From CAYTLW01 sp964438735 (GTDB lineage Bacteria > Myxococcota_A > UBA9042): a DNA stretch of 45,726 nucleotides. The DNA lies in assembly GCA_964438735.1 (NCBI GenBank), contig CAYTLW010000057.1, positions 1 to 45,726 of the forward strand, in the 5' to 3' direction. A program made the translations under genes and the position numbers. Below, piece by piece: positions 26,029-33,778 of the stretch (position 1 is the stretch's first letter; every line of letters starts with the position of its first letter). A model generated the notes under the pieces. That model saw only the letters and a program-made list of their open reading frames with translations. It was not told where the DNA came from and did no database searches.

Positions 26029-27603
26029 ATGCAGACCCTGAACAGCTACCTGGGCGGCTCGTGGCAGACCGGTTCGGCGCCCTGGACGCCCCTGCACGAC
26101 GCCACCACCGGCCAGATCTGTGCCCAGGCCTCCAGCCGCGGCCTCGACCTCGGCGCCGCCACCAGCTGGGCGCGCGACACGGGCGGGCCGACCCTGCGGG
26201 CCATGGATTTCGCCGCCCGCGCCGACATGCTCTCGGCCATGAGCGCGGCCATCCACGCCGGTCGCGATGAGTTGATCGAGCTGTCGATGATCAACATGGG
26301 CAGCACCCGAAAGGACGCCAAGTTCGACATAGACGGCGCCTCCGGAACGCTCGCCTGGTACGCAGCCCTCGGCCGGCGCATGGCCGATCGCAGCGGCGGC
26401 GGCGCCTACCTGCTGGACGGCGAGCAGCTGCGCATCTCCCGCTCACGCCGCTTCATCGGCCAGCACCTGCTCACCCCGCGACCGGGCGTGGCCATGCACA
26501 TCAACGCCTTCAACTTCCCGGCCTGGAATATGGCCGAAAAGGCCGCCTGCGCGCTGCTCGCCGGCATGCCCGTGCTGACCAAGCCGGCCACCGCCACCGC
26601 CACCGTCGCCGTGCGCATCGTCGAGCGCTGGCTCGAAGCGGACGCGCTGCCCGCCGGCGTCCTGTCCCTGCTCACCGGCTCGGTCGGCGATCTGCTGGAC
26701 CACGTCGAGCCGGCTGATTGCATCGTCTTCACCGGCTCCGGCGACACCGCCAGGCGCGTGCGCAGCCACGGCCGCGTGTTGGCCATGAACGTGCCCGTGA
26801 ACGTGGAAGCCGACTCCCTCAACGCCGCCGTACTGGGCCCCGACGCCGCGCCCGGCTCAGATACCTTCGCCATGTTCGTCGCCGAAGTGGCCAACGAGAT
26901 GCTCCAGAAGGCGGGCCAGAAGTGCACCGCCGTGCGCCGCATCCTGATCCCAGAGGCGCTGCTGGAGGACACGAAGGAAGCGCTGATCGAGCGCCTCGAC
27001 GGTGCCATCCTCGGCGATCCCCGCGACCGCAGCAGCACCGTGGGCCCCCTGTCCACGGCCAGCCAGCGGGCCGATGTCAGCGCTGCGGTCGACGCCCTGT
27101 CCGGCCACGCCGAGCGCATCTGGGGAGACCCGTCGGCGGCACCTGATGACGGCTTCTTCGTCGCGCCACAGCTCTTCCTCGCCCGCGGCGGCGTCGACGC
27201 CGGCTTCGTGCACGATCACGAGATCTTCGGCCCGGTGGCCACCATCCTGCCCTACAGCGGCGAGGCGGCGGAGGCCGTGGCGATCGTCGCCCGCGGCGGC
27301 GGGGGCCTGGTCAGCAGCATCTTCAGCGATGACGGCGACTGGTCCCGGCAAGTCCTGCTCGGCCTGGCGCCCTGGCATGGTCGCCTGCTCTGGGGCAGCG
27401 CCAAGGTGCACGATCAGAGCACCGGCCACGGCGCGGTCCTGCCGGCCCTGGTCCATGGCGGCCCGGGCAAAGCGGGTGGCGGCGAGGAGCTGGGCGGCGA
27501 ACGGGGGCTGCGCTTCTACCTGCAGCGCACCGCCATCCAGGGTGACGCAGGCCTGCTGCGGCGGCTCTTCGGCACCGCGTCCGACGATTCGGCCAGCGCC
27601 TGA
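26029..27603 (+). CDS. PaaZ/BoxD-type CoA-semialdehyde dehydrogenase, ALDH domain only
   Basis: A 524-residue aldehyde dehydrogenase closely resembling the N-terminal half of E. coli PaaZ: LNSYLGGSWQTG, GVAMHINAFNFPAWNM, KPATATATVAVRIVE, IVFTGSGDTAR, NVEADSLNAAVLG, the catalytic Cys in KAGQKCTAVRRI, EIFGPVATI and STGHGAVLPALVHGGPG-like segments. The MaoC-type hydratase half of PaaZ is absent and no neighbour supplies it. This stand-alone form matches 3,4-dehydroadipyl-CoA semialdehyde dehydrogenase (BoxD) of aerobic benzoyl-CoA degradation, but related stand-alone enzymes exist. ATG at 26029 has AGGAGGT at ideal spacing; the GTG two codons earlier lies inside that site. No other phenylacetate or benzoate genes are in the window. 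Confidence 0.88.
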   Translation: MQTLNSYLGGSWQTGSAPWTPLHDATTGQICAQASSRGLDLGAATSWARDTGGPTLRAMDFAARADMLSAMSAAIHAGRDELIELSMINMGSTRKDAKFDIDGASGTLAWYAALGRRMADRSGGGAYLLDGEQLRISRSRRFIGQHLLTPRPGVAMHINAFNFPAWNMAEKAACALLAGMPVLTKPATATATVAVRIVERWLEADALPAGVLSLLTGSVGDLLDHVEPADCIVFTGSGDTARRVRSHGRVLAMNVPVNVEADSLNAAVLGPDAAPGSDTFAMFVAEVANEMLQKAGQKCTAVRRILIPEALLEDTKEALIERLDGAILGDPRDRSSTVGPLSTASQRADVSAAVDALSGHAERIWGDPSAAPDDGFFVAPQLFLARGGVDAGFVHDHEIFGPVATILPYSGEAAEAVAIVARGGGGLVSSIFSDDGDWSRQVLLGLAPWHGRLLWGSAKVHDQSTGHGAVLPALVHGGPGKAGGGEELGGERGLRFYLQRTAIQGDAGLLRRLFGTASDDSASA

Positions 27604-27625
27604 CGGTCGGAAGATGGCCGGATAA

Positions 27626-27655
27626 TTGACACCCCCCCGGCGAGTCGAACAGCAT
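27626..27655 (+). promoter_or_regulatory. Possible sigma-70 promoter before the LPP20-like lipoprotein
   Basis: A perfect TTGACA at 27626-27631 is followed 18 bases later by CAGCAT (27650-27655), a poor -10. The ATG is 33 bases further on. The AT-rich AATTGACA stands out in this GC-rich gap, but the weak -10 keeps confidence low. Confidence 0.25.
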
Positions 27656-27687
27656 CTGCTCCACCGGACACCTCCGGGGGAGCCGCC

Positions 27688-28614
27688 ATGCAACGCGCAC
27701 ACGTCGACCACATCATCACACTCGCCGTCTGCGCCCTGACGGCCGTCGCCACGCTGGCCTGCAGCGGCGCCCAAAAGGGGCCGCCGCCCTGCGGCCCCGT
27801 CATGAACCGAAGCGCCGTGATCTGGCCGGGCGACGCCATGGGCCTGGACACCCCCGGCACGCGTCAGAAAGCCTTCGCCAACGCCTTGACCGAGGGCCTC
27901 AAGCCCCTGGGTGTGAAGGTGGCCAGCGACGTCAAGATCCAGCAGAAGCAACAGACGAAGATCGGCCCCGGCGGCAAGGCGGTGACCACCGGTCTGGATT
28001 CGGTCGAGTCCAACCAGAGCATCAAACTCGCCGAGGTGGAGGTGCGCTCGTTCAAGGTCACCTACTGCCGGCCGGCCAACAAGGATCAGACGATCCGCGC
28101 CGTGGTCACCTTGCCGGGCTCCGAATACAATCGCATCAAGCGCATGAAGACGGGCAGCACCCTGCTGGTCCTCAGCTGCGAGAGCGAGCCAGCAGGCGCC
28201 TGCAGCAATGACCTGGCCGCCAACCTGCGCAAAGCCGCGGACAAGGCGAACCTGTCGATCTCCTCGATCATCAAGCCACCCAAGGGCGTCAACGGTCGCA
28301 ACGGCAAGGACCTGCTCCGGCTGGGCGCCAGCAAGGGCGCCGCCTACGTCATCTGGGTCGAGCTCTCCGGTCGCTTCAAGGTCAAGGAGGAGGATGTGCT
28401 CTATGCCTTCGCAGACGGCTGGGCCGGTATGACCGAGACCTCCGACGGCAAGTCGCTGCGCTCGATCACCCTCGATCCAGCGGTCAAGGGCGCGGTCTAC
28501 GACCAGGTGGGTGCGCAGAAGAACGGCCCCGTGGACGCGACCCGGGAGTCGCTGCGCAACGCGGTGCGCGAGCTCGGCGACCAGATCCGCTGGTGGAAGA
28601 AACCGACGAAGTAG
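27688..28614 (+). CDS. Lipoprotein with LPP20-like and CsgG/LpoB-like regions
   Basis: A 308-residue protein with signal peptide and lipobox TLAC (Cys25). Residues of about 100-155 (IKLAEVEVRSFKVTYC, AVVTLPGSEYNRIKRM) resemble LPP20-type domains, where a beta strand pair ends in a LPxxEYxRL-like helix. Residues of about 210-305 (LLRLGASKGAAYVIWVELSG, then strands and ATRESLRNAVRELGDQI) resemble the CsgG/LpoB fold. These assignments rest on pattern and not on a search. A GGGGGAG site precedes ATG 27688. It converges on the barrel gene with only two bases between the stops. Periplasmic-side outer-membrane localisation is inferred from neighbours. Confidence 0.75.
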   Translation: MQRAHVDHIITLAVCALTAVATLACSGAQKGPPPCGPVMNRSAVIWPGDAMGLDTPGTRQKAFANALTEGLKPLGVKVASDVKIQQKQQTKIGPGGKAVTTGLDSVESNQSIKLAEVEVRSFKVTYCRPANKDQTIRAVVTLPGSEYNRIKRMKTGSTLLVLSCESEPAGACSNDLAANLRKAADKANLSISSIIKPPKGVNGRNGKDLLRLGASKGAAYVIWVELSGRFKVKEEDVLYAFADGWAGMTETSDGKSLRSITLDPAVKGAVYDQVGAQKNGPVDATRESLRNAVRELGDQIRWWKKPTK

Positions 28615-28616
28615 CG

Positions 28617-29942
28617 CTATCGCCACATGCCGAAACCGATGGCCATGTTCCAGTAGCCGTCGGCCACGTCGGCTACACCCGTCAGCTGCAGATCGGTCTC
28701 CATGCCCAGGTCGACGCCGAACCTCTTCAGGGGCACCGGCAGCTTGAGGTCGAAACCTGCGGTGCCGTGCAGACGGCCGAGACGGCCTTCGAAACGGCTG
28801 GGTTCGAAGTAGCTGCCGGCGCGCAGAATCAGCCAGTCGGGGATCACCTCGCCTTCTGCACCGGCCCTTGCGCTCAGGGTCATCCCACGTCCCGCCTCGT
28901 CCACTTCCTGCTCGAGCCAGCCCTGGACGCCAATGCCTTTGCTGGTGGTGCCCGTCAGGACCAGGTCGGCGGTCACCAGCAGATAGCGGCGCGGCACCTT
29001 GTCTACCGCCACCGAATCGGCCGGGATGGGCACCGTGCCGTAGGCCGGGCGTACGTTCAGCGGCCGTTCTCCCCAGAGGCTGTACGCGCCGCCGATCCCG
29101 ATCGACCACGGTATGTTGACCGACGTGGGGACCACTAGTTTTCCAAGATCATTTACGAAATCACCGCTGAACGCGACCGAATTCTCCTGGGTCATATTCA
29201 CAGGCAGCTTCAGATTCAGGCCCAGCCGCCAGGGCTCGCTGCGCGGCGCCCAGAGCAGCCCCCAGTTGTCGAGTCCGATGGAGCTGGACATCTGCAGCGA
29301 CTGCTTGGTCTGGCCGTTGGCCATGATGGCGCTGGACCAACCAACGACGGTGCCGAGCACCCACTCGCCGTCAAAGAACGCCCAGGCCAGCCCAAGACCA
29401 TGCGTCGGCTGTTCCCAGGCGTAGAGCAGTGGCTCCTTACCGTTCATCTGCACCACCAGCTCGCCGTCGGCGTTCTTGGCCTTGACCGGTAGCTTGAACG
29501 TCGTCCGCCCGTAGTGGTAGCCAATGCCCAGGCGGCCCAACTTGAGGTTGGCGCCGATCTGAAACACGCCGGCGTCGCTGAATTCGCCGCCTCGGCCGCT
29601 CATCTCCAGGTCGGTGTCGTTGCCGATGACGTCGAAGAGGGCGACGCCGAAATCCCAGTCCACCTCTGGATTGCCCGAGAACACCGAACGCACGGCGAAG
29701 GCGGCTGGATTGTCCAGGTGGCCGGCGACCCCCTCGGCCAGACCGATGTAGGCGCCGCCCATGCCCACGACGCGCTGGGAGCTGACCACCGGGCCCTGGA
29801 AGACTTCCACCTGGTAGCCCGGATTGGCGGCCAGCGCCGCCTGCGGGGCCAGCAACAGGGCGCAGATGGCCGCGCCACACAACCCGTGTACGCTCCATCT
29901 CTCTGCGCGCAGGGTCCCGTTCATGGCCTGACGGTACCCCAT
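28617..29942 (-). CDS. Predicted outer-membrane beta-barrel protein (FadL/PorV-like N-terminus)
   Basis: A 441-residue exported protein. A long signal sequence ends ALAANPG. The segment VVGMGGAYIGLAEGVAGHLDNPAAFA matches the GA-x-A-x-A-x-D-x-AA-x-x-NPA pattern of OMPP1/FadL and PorV proteins. The rest is alternating hydrophobic strands rich in Gly, Trp and Tyr, ending in an aromatic-basic FGMWR, typical of barrels. ATG at 29942 has GGGGTGATC upstream; the ATG at 29924 lacks a ribosome-binding site but gives a shorter n-region. It is divergent from the PEGA-like barrel protein over 73 bases. Substrate unknown. Confidence 0.8.
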   Translation of the reverse strand: MGYRQAMNGTLRAERWSVHGLCGAAICALLLAPQAALAANPGYQVEVFQGPVVSSQRVVGMGGAYIGLAEGVAGHLDNPAAFAVRSVFSGNPEVDWDFGVALFDVIGNDTDLEMSGRGGEFSDAGVFQIGANLKLGRLGIGYHYGRTTFKLPVKAKNADGELVVQMNGKEPLLYAWEQPTHGLGLAWAFFDGEWVLGTVVGWSSAIMANGQTKQSLQMSSSIGLDNWGLLWAPRSEPWRLGLNLKLPVNMTQENSVAFSGDFVNDLGKLVVPTSVNIPWSIGIGGAYSLWGERPLNVRPAYGTVPIPADSVAVDKVPRRYLLVTADLVLTGTTSKGIGVQGWLEQEVDEAGRGMTLSARAGAEGEVIPDWLILRAGSYFEPSRFEGRLGRLHGTAGFDLKLPVPLKRFGVDLGMETDLQLTGVADVADGYWNMAIGFGMWR

Positions 29943-30015
29943 CGATCACCCCGGTGCCCAGCGGCGAAGGCAAACAAACTGCCCAACCGCCGACAATCGC
30001 GGCATCATCTCCCAC

Positions 30016-31173
30016 ATGAGAAGCGCACCCCCCCTCCATCTGCTGATATCACTGGGCGCCCTGCTGCTGTCGCCGGTCATCGTCCTGGCCAACCCGCCAC
30101 CGGCGCCCCCCGCTTCACCGAAACCCCGCGCCGCCACGCCGGCGCCGAAGGCCGCCGCCACGCCTGCGCCGAAAGCCGCCGCCGCGCCTGCGTCGAAGGT
30201 CGCCACGCCCGCTGGCGACGACCTGCCCCAGGGCGTGACCTTCGTCGGCCCGCCCGCCGCGGCCACCATCACCATCGGTGGGCTCGTCGCCAATCCATCG
30301 CGCTACGTGGGCCTGGGACCTGGCAGCTACGAGTACACCGTGCACGCGCCCGGCTGGTGTCCCGCCACCGGCAAGGTGGACGTCCCGGCCGGCAAGCGGG
30401 TCGAGATCAAGGTCGACGCCAAGAAGTGGCTCTTTCCCCAGGTCTTCTTTGCCGTCAACAAGCACAAGATCCAGGTCACCGCCGCGGGCAAACCCATCCC
30501 GCGGGCGACGTGGGTGACGTTGGAGGGGCGATGTGGCGGCGTGGTGCCCTACAAGGCGTGGCTCTACAAGCAGGTACAGACCGGCGAGATCGCCATTCGA
30601 CCAGGCGTCAAGGTCAAGATCGACATCAAGCTGCTGGATCCCGAATCCGTACGCGCCCTGGTCCGACTGGCCCGCAGCCAGCGCCAGGGCCATCGGGCGG
30701 CCGTCAACTACGCCCTCTCCGTGCCCACCGGCGCCCACCAAGATCTGAACCTGCTCAACACCGCCGAAGGGCGCTGGTGGTGGAATCTCGACTTCGTTCG
30801 CCTGGGCGGCGGCGTCGGAGTCGGTTTCGGCAACGGCTTCGCCATCGAGGCCTTCGGCTCGGCCATATTGCAGATGACCGATCTGGGCAACAGCCAGCCG
30901 ATGCACATCCAGGGGCTCGTGACGTTGGTACCCTTCCTCGGTCTGGAGATGGGCCTGGGCTACCAGAAGCTGACCGATATTGCGGGCACCGACCGCGACA
31001 ACTTCCGCGGTGCCGGGGACAGCATCCTGACCAACATCGGCGTCTTGCGCGCGCTCGCTGGCGTGACCATCCCCGTCACCCCCTTGTTCGCTGCCGAAGT
31101 GCGGCTGAGCTACAACGTCAACATGGCGCGACTGCTGCAAATCGGCGTCGGATTGTCCTTCGCTCTGCCGTGA
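30016..31173 (+). CDS. Exported PEGA-like / beta-barrel protein with Ala-Pro linker
   Basis: A 385-residue protein with a signal peptide cleaved near VLA-NPP. Residues 30-65 are an Ala/Pro/Lys linker made of three eight-residue repeats. Residues 75-140 look like a PEGA-type surface-recognition module (ATITIGGLVANPSRYVGLGPGSYEYTVHAPG, with Gly-Ser-Tyr turn). Residues of about 255-385 are amphipathic strands with many Gly (LGGGVGVGFGNGFAIEAFGSA) ending LQIGVGLSFALP, as in small outer-membrane barrels. No clear ribosome-binding site precedes ATG 30016. A role linking cell wall or periplasm to the outer membrane is inferred. Confidence 0.75.
   Translation: MRSAPPLHLLISLGALLLSPVIVLANPPPAPPASPKPRAATPAPKAAATPAPKAAAAPASKVATPAGDDLPQGVTFVGPPAAATITIGGLVANPSRYVGLGPGSYEYTVHAPGWCPATGKVDVPAGKRVEIKVDAKKWLFPQVFFAVNKHKIQVTAAGKPIPRATWVTLEGRCGGVVPYKAWLYKQVQTGEIAIRPGVKVKIDIKLLDPESVRALVRLARSQRQGHRAAVNYALSVPTGAHQDLNLLNTAEGRWWWNLDFVRLGGGVGVGFGNGFAIEAFGSAILQMTDLGNSQPMHIQGLVTLVPFLGLEMGLGYQKLTDIAGTDRDNFRGAGDSILTNIGVLRALAGVTIPVTPLFAAEVRLSYNVNMARLLQIGVGLSFALP
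30130..30201 (+). repeat. Three tandem 24-base repeats encoding AATPAPKA-like units
   Basis: Three adjacent 24-base units at 30130, 30154 and 30178 encode AATPAPKA, AATPAPKA and AAAPASKV, then a partial copy. They differ at a few third positions. They form a flexible periplasmic linker and could vary in number between strains. Confidence 0.8.
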
Positions 31174-31199
31174 TTTTTGGCCATCGAACGAAAAATCAC
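31170..31199. other. AT-rich inverted repeat at a gene end
   Basis: GTGATTTTT (31170-31178) and AAAAATCAC (31191-31199) are perfect nine-base arms around a 12-base spacer; the left arm includes the stop codon of the PEGA-like gene. Its composition is unlike the GC-rich surroundings. It could end transcription or bind a protein; the stem is AU-rich, so it is a weak intrinsic terminator. Confidence 0.5.
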
Positions 31200-31457
31200 T
31201 GCGGCGCCCGATTTCATTTCGAATAGATCCAATATCGGCACGTTGAAGCGTCCGGTTGACGGTCTCGACCGTTTTCGGCAGTGTCGGCGACGCTGGCGAT
31301 CACGAGGTCTCGGATCGCCCGACCTTTTGGGCTCCGCAACGGGGCGGAGATCAACCGGAGGGGAGGGGCGCGGCCACTGATGGAATTCAGGCGGCGCTCG
31401 CTCCAGAGCAAAGTCCAAAAGGCCGCGAGACGGCCATCGTGAGCGAGGTTAGGTGTC
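31174..31457. other. Intergenic region with AT-rich stretch and palindrome
   Basis: These 284 bases hold no convincing gene. They contain the AT-rich inverted repeat at 31170-31199, a further AT-rich stretch to about 31240 (ATTTCATTTCGAATAGATCC), and the palindrome ACGGTC-TC-GACCGT (31259-31272) followed by TTTT. The rest runs to the LPP20-like gene with no recognisable promoter hexamers. Confidence 0.45.
31259..31272 (+). terminator. Short hairpin followed by T-tract, possible terminator or operator
   Basis: ACGGTC-TC-GACCGT is a perfect palindrome. As RNA it folds into a five-pair stem with a CUCG tetraloop followed by UUUU, a minimal intrinsic terminator for the upstream gene. As DNA it could equally be an operator for the LPP20-like lipoprotein gene 185 bases downstream. 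Confidence 0.3.
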
Positions 31458-31997
31458 ATGAAAGCGCTTCGATTGATTTGCGTGCTCTTCGCGAGCTCGA
31501 GCCTGCTGGTCGCATGTAGCGGCGGCGGCGGAACCCCCAACTCCGGCTTCTCGAGTGAGCCCAGCTGGGTCACCAACCCGGTCAAGGGCTGCGGCGTGGG
31601 CAGCGCCAAGTATCGCGGCATCCGCGATCTGACCCGCAAGGCGGCCATCGCCAGCGCCCGCGACGGCCTGGCTCGTCAGCTCAAGGTCAAGGTCGAGGGT
31701 ATGATCAAGACCTACCAGGCCATGGGCGAGGCCGGCGGCAAGGAGTTCAGCGAGGAGCAGACGACCCGCGTTTCGCGGAACATCGTCAGCACCACGCTCG
31801 TCGGTACGATTCCGAAGAAGAACGCCCTGATCGGCAAGGACTACTACTCCATGGTCTGCCTCGATCCGGCCGTCTTCGCGGACGCCTTCGACAAGATGAA
31901 CCAGATGAGCAACAAGATGCGCGCCGCGCTGAAGAAGCGCGCCAAGGCCGAGTTTGCTGATCTCGACAAGCAGCTTGAGCGCCTCGACAACGAGTAG
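31458..31997 (+). CDS. LPP20-family lipoprotein
   Basis: A 179-residue lipoprotein with lipobox LVAC (Cys20) and a Gly-rich start. Residues 30-160 follow the LPP20 pattern seen in Helicobacter LPP20 and Vibrio FlgP: PSWVTNPVKGCGVG, IRDLTRKAAIASARDGLARQLKVKVEG, then strands and DYYSMVCLDPAVFADAFDKM. The C-terminus (residues 150-179) is a charged helix, KMRAALKKRAKAEFADLDKQLERLDN, likely coiled. AGGTG lies just before ATG 31458. In other bacteria such proteins act at the outer membrane, sometimes in flagellar basal structures; no flagellar genes are here, so the role is open. Confidence 0.82.
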   Translation: MKALRLICVLFASSSLLVACSGGGGTPNSGFSSEPSWVTNPVKGCGVGSAKYRGIRDLTRKAAIASARDGLARQLKVKVEGMIKTYQAMGEAGGKEFSEEQTTRVSRNIVSTTLVGTIPKKNALIGKDYYSMVCLDPAVFADAFDKMNQMSNKMRAALKKRAKAEFADLDKQLERLDNE

Positions 31998-32042
31998 CAC
32001 AACGCTTCCCGCGCCAGCGGGTAGCGACGGCTGATCCTCGCG

Positions 32043-32076
32043 CGGCGCGGCCTCGGCGAATACCGGGGCCGCGCCG
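32043..32076 (+). terminator. Strong GC-rich hairpin after the LPP20-like gene
   Basis: Arms 32043-32056 and 32063-32076 pair over 14 bases with one G-T wobble, around a six-base loop (CGAATA). It lies 45 bases after the stop of the LPP20-like gene and 30 bases before the next start. Only TT follows, so termination would rely on the stem; it may also protect the upstream message. Confidence 0.6.
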
Positions 32077-32105
32077 TTGCGCCATCAGAGGCCGGGAGGG
32101 CTGTC

Positions 32106-33254
32106 ATGAGCGGTCGATCGACGGGCATCCTGCTGGCGACGCTCTGTGTCGCATCGATGATGCCAGCGTGTGGCGGCGGCCAGCGTGCGGTCCGGCACGA
32201 CAATCCCCACGCGCGGGCCCTGGAAGCCGCCTTGCGGGCCGGCAGCCCGGTCGACCGGGATCTCTTCGCGGCTCCGGTCGAGATCGAAGGCGAACAGGAC
32301 TGGGAAGCCTTGTCCTCGGCGCGCGACAGCGGCGAGGCCTGGTACCACCTCATGGGGCGCCTGTATGGCGGTCGCCTGCACGTCGACGAGATCACCGTCG
32401 AGCAGGTGGCGGTCGACAAGATCCTGCGGCCCGGCCACAAGGGCAACGTGAAGAAGTCGCCGCCGACGGCGTATTTCGGCACCGGCTACACCATCGTCGG
32501 TCTGCCGCCGGAGTTCGCCTTCTGGCTGGCCCTGGCCGACCTCTATCGCGAAGCCGCTGTGGAGTCCCGACAGACCATCGACCGGCGCGGATTCGGCACC
32601 ATCAAGCACCACCAGACCAGCAAGGCCCAGGGACGTGACAGCAGCGGCGGGCAACATAGCGACCTGGCGGCCACGCGCGACCTGATCCAATTCCGAGCGT
32701 CCCACGACGTGGAGTGTGCGGGCCAGCTGAAGCGCTTTCAGATCGACGAGAAGACCTACGTCTCACCGGCTGACCTGGCCGAGGCGCGTCTGCACCGCGA
32801 GGAGAGGGGCCGCAAGAGCATGGAGTCCCGGCGCGAGGCGCTGGGGCTGGGCGGCGGCGCCAAGGGCCAGTTGTCCTGGCGCATGGGCCAGGAAGAGGGC
32901 GGCAGCTGGGTGCTGCGTATCCACCTGGCGCACGACGCGCAGCTCGCCAAGGCCAAGGGCGAGGTCTTGGACGAGAGCCTGCTCTGTCGCTCTTCGAAGC
33001 CGCTCGTGGCCGCCGAGCTGCCGGGGTACCTGCGCCGCGTTCAGCCTGCCGACGCCGGGACCTGGAAGATCGAGGTCTGGCGTGGCGGCAAGATGCCACC
33101 GCCTCGTCGCGCCGCGGCGCCGGTGCCACGCGTGCCGCGCAACCCGTCGGTCACCCCACGTCTGCCCACCGGCCCGACAAAGGTGACGCCCATGACGCCG
33201 CGGCCGCGCGCTCGCCCGACGACGGGAAATCGCCGTCGCGGCCCCGAGTCGTAG
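32106..33254 (+). CDS. Lipoprotein of unknown function with Pro/Arg-rich tail
   Basis: A 382-residue protein with a signal sequence and a weak lipobox MPAC (Cys22), followed by GGG. The middle (about 45-320) is globular, with segments such as GEAWYHLMGRLYGGRLHVDE and PEFAFWLALADLYREAAVESRQTIDR that I cannot assign to a family. The last 60 residues are very rich in Pro, Arg and Thr (for example PRVPRNPSVTPRLPTGPTKV), likely disordered and possibly binding peptidoglycan or polyanions. GGGAGG precedes ATG 32106 at good spacing. It follows the LPP20-like gene after the hairpin at 32043-32076 and converges on cdd with nine bases between the stops. Confidence 0.72.
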   Translation: MSGRSTGILLATLCVASMMPACGGGQRAVRHDNPHARALEAALRAGSPVDRDLFAAPVEIEGEQDWEALSSARDSGEAWYHLMGRLYGGRLHVDEITVEQVAVDKILRPGHKGNVKKSPPTAYFGTGYTIVGLPPEFAFWLALADLYREAAVESRQTIDRRGFGTIKHHQTSKAQGRDSSGGQHSDLAATRDLIQFRASHDVECAGQLKRFQIDEKTYVSPADLAEARLHREERGRKSMESRREALGLGGGAKGQLSWRMGQEEGGSWVLRIHLAHDAQLAKAKGEVLDESLLCRSSKPLVAAELPGYLRRVQPADAGTWKIEVWRGGKMPPPRRAAAPVPRVPRNPSVTPRLPTGPTKVTPMTPRPRARPTTGNRRRGPES

Positions 33255-33263
33255 CGCGGGGCT

Positions 33264-33746
33264 TCAGTCTTCCAGATCGGGTACTGCCTGCGCCGGCATG
33301 ACGAGGGAGCGCAGCTCGAACGACCCGCGCGTGAACGCTTGCGGCAGCAGATCGCGCAGGCGGATCATGTGTGTCGGCCCCTCGCGTCCTGCGCCGAGAA
33401 TGGGCAGATCGAGGCCGAACTCAGCCAGCATCTGGCGGCACATGCCGCATGGTGCAGCGGGCTCCAGCGCGTCGGTGACCACGGCCAGGGAGTCAAACTC
33501 CCGCACACCGGCCGCCACGGCGCTCATCAGCGCTCCGCGCTCCGCGCAGATGGTCACCGGGAACGAGGCGTTTTCCACGTTGACGCCGACAAAGACCCGA
33601 CCGTCGCGGGCGCGCAGGGCGGCGCCGACGCGGAAGCCGGAGTAAGGTGCGTAGGCCCTGGCGCGGGCATCCACCGCCAGTTCGTACAACTCGAGCATGT
33701 CGTCATCGAGTTCGGCCTCGCTGATGGTGAATTCTTCGTGATTCAC
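33264..33746 (-). CDS. cdd: Cytidine deaminase
   Basis: A 160-residue zinc enzyme deaminating cytidine and deoxycytidine for salvage. The zinc and proton-shuttle motifs are TICAERGAL (Cys, Glu) and APCGMCRQ (two Cys); AYAPYSGFRVGAALRA and GVNVENASFP form the substrate site. This is the homotetrameric short form with about 25 extra N-terminal residues. I prefer GTG at 33746, which has GGAG five bases upstream; ATG at 33782 would instead overlap the punA stop by four bases but lacks a ribosome-binding site and adds unconserved sequence. It follows punA on the same strand. Confidence 0.93.
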   Translation of the reverse strand: MNHEEFTISEAELDDDMLELYELAVDARARAYAPYSGFRVGAALRARDGRVFVGVNVENASFPVTICAERGALMSAVAAGVREFDSLAVVTDALEPAAPCGMCRQMLAEFGLDLPILGAGREGPTHMIRLRDLLPQAFTRGSFELRSLVMPAQAVPDLED

Positions 33747-33778
33747 GTGATCTCCATACGCGTTGAAGAGGCCGGGCA

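Noticed and set aside
27604..27687. Small gene between the aldehyde dehydrogenase and the lipoprotein
   Set aside because: No frame with a start and ribosome-binding site of useful length is present.
29969..29982. GG-N10-GC element before the PEGA-like gene as a second sigma-54 promoter
   Set aside because: Only GGCA and TGC match and no upstream activator-like palindrome is present; expected often by chance in GC-rich DNA.
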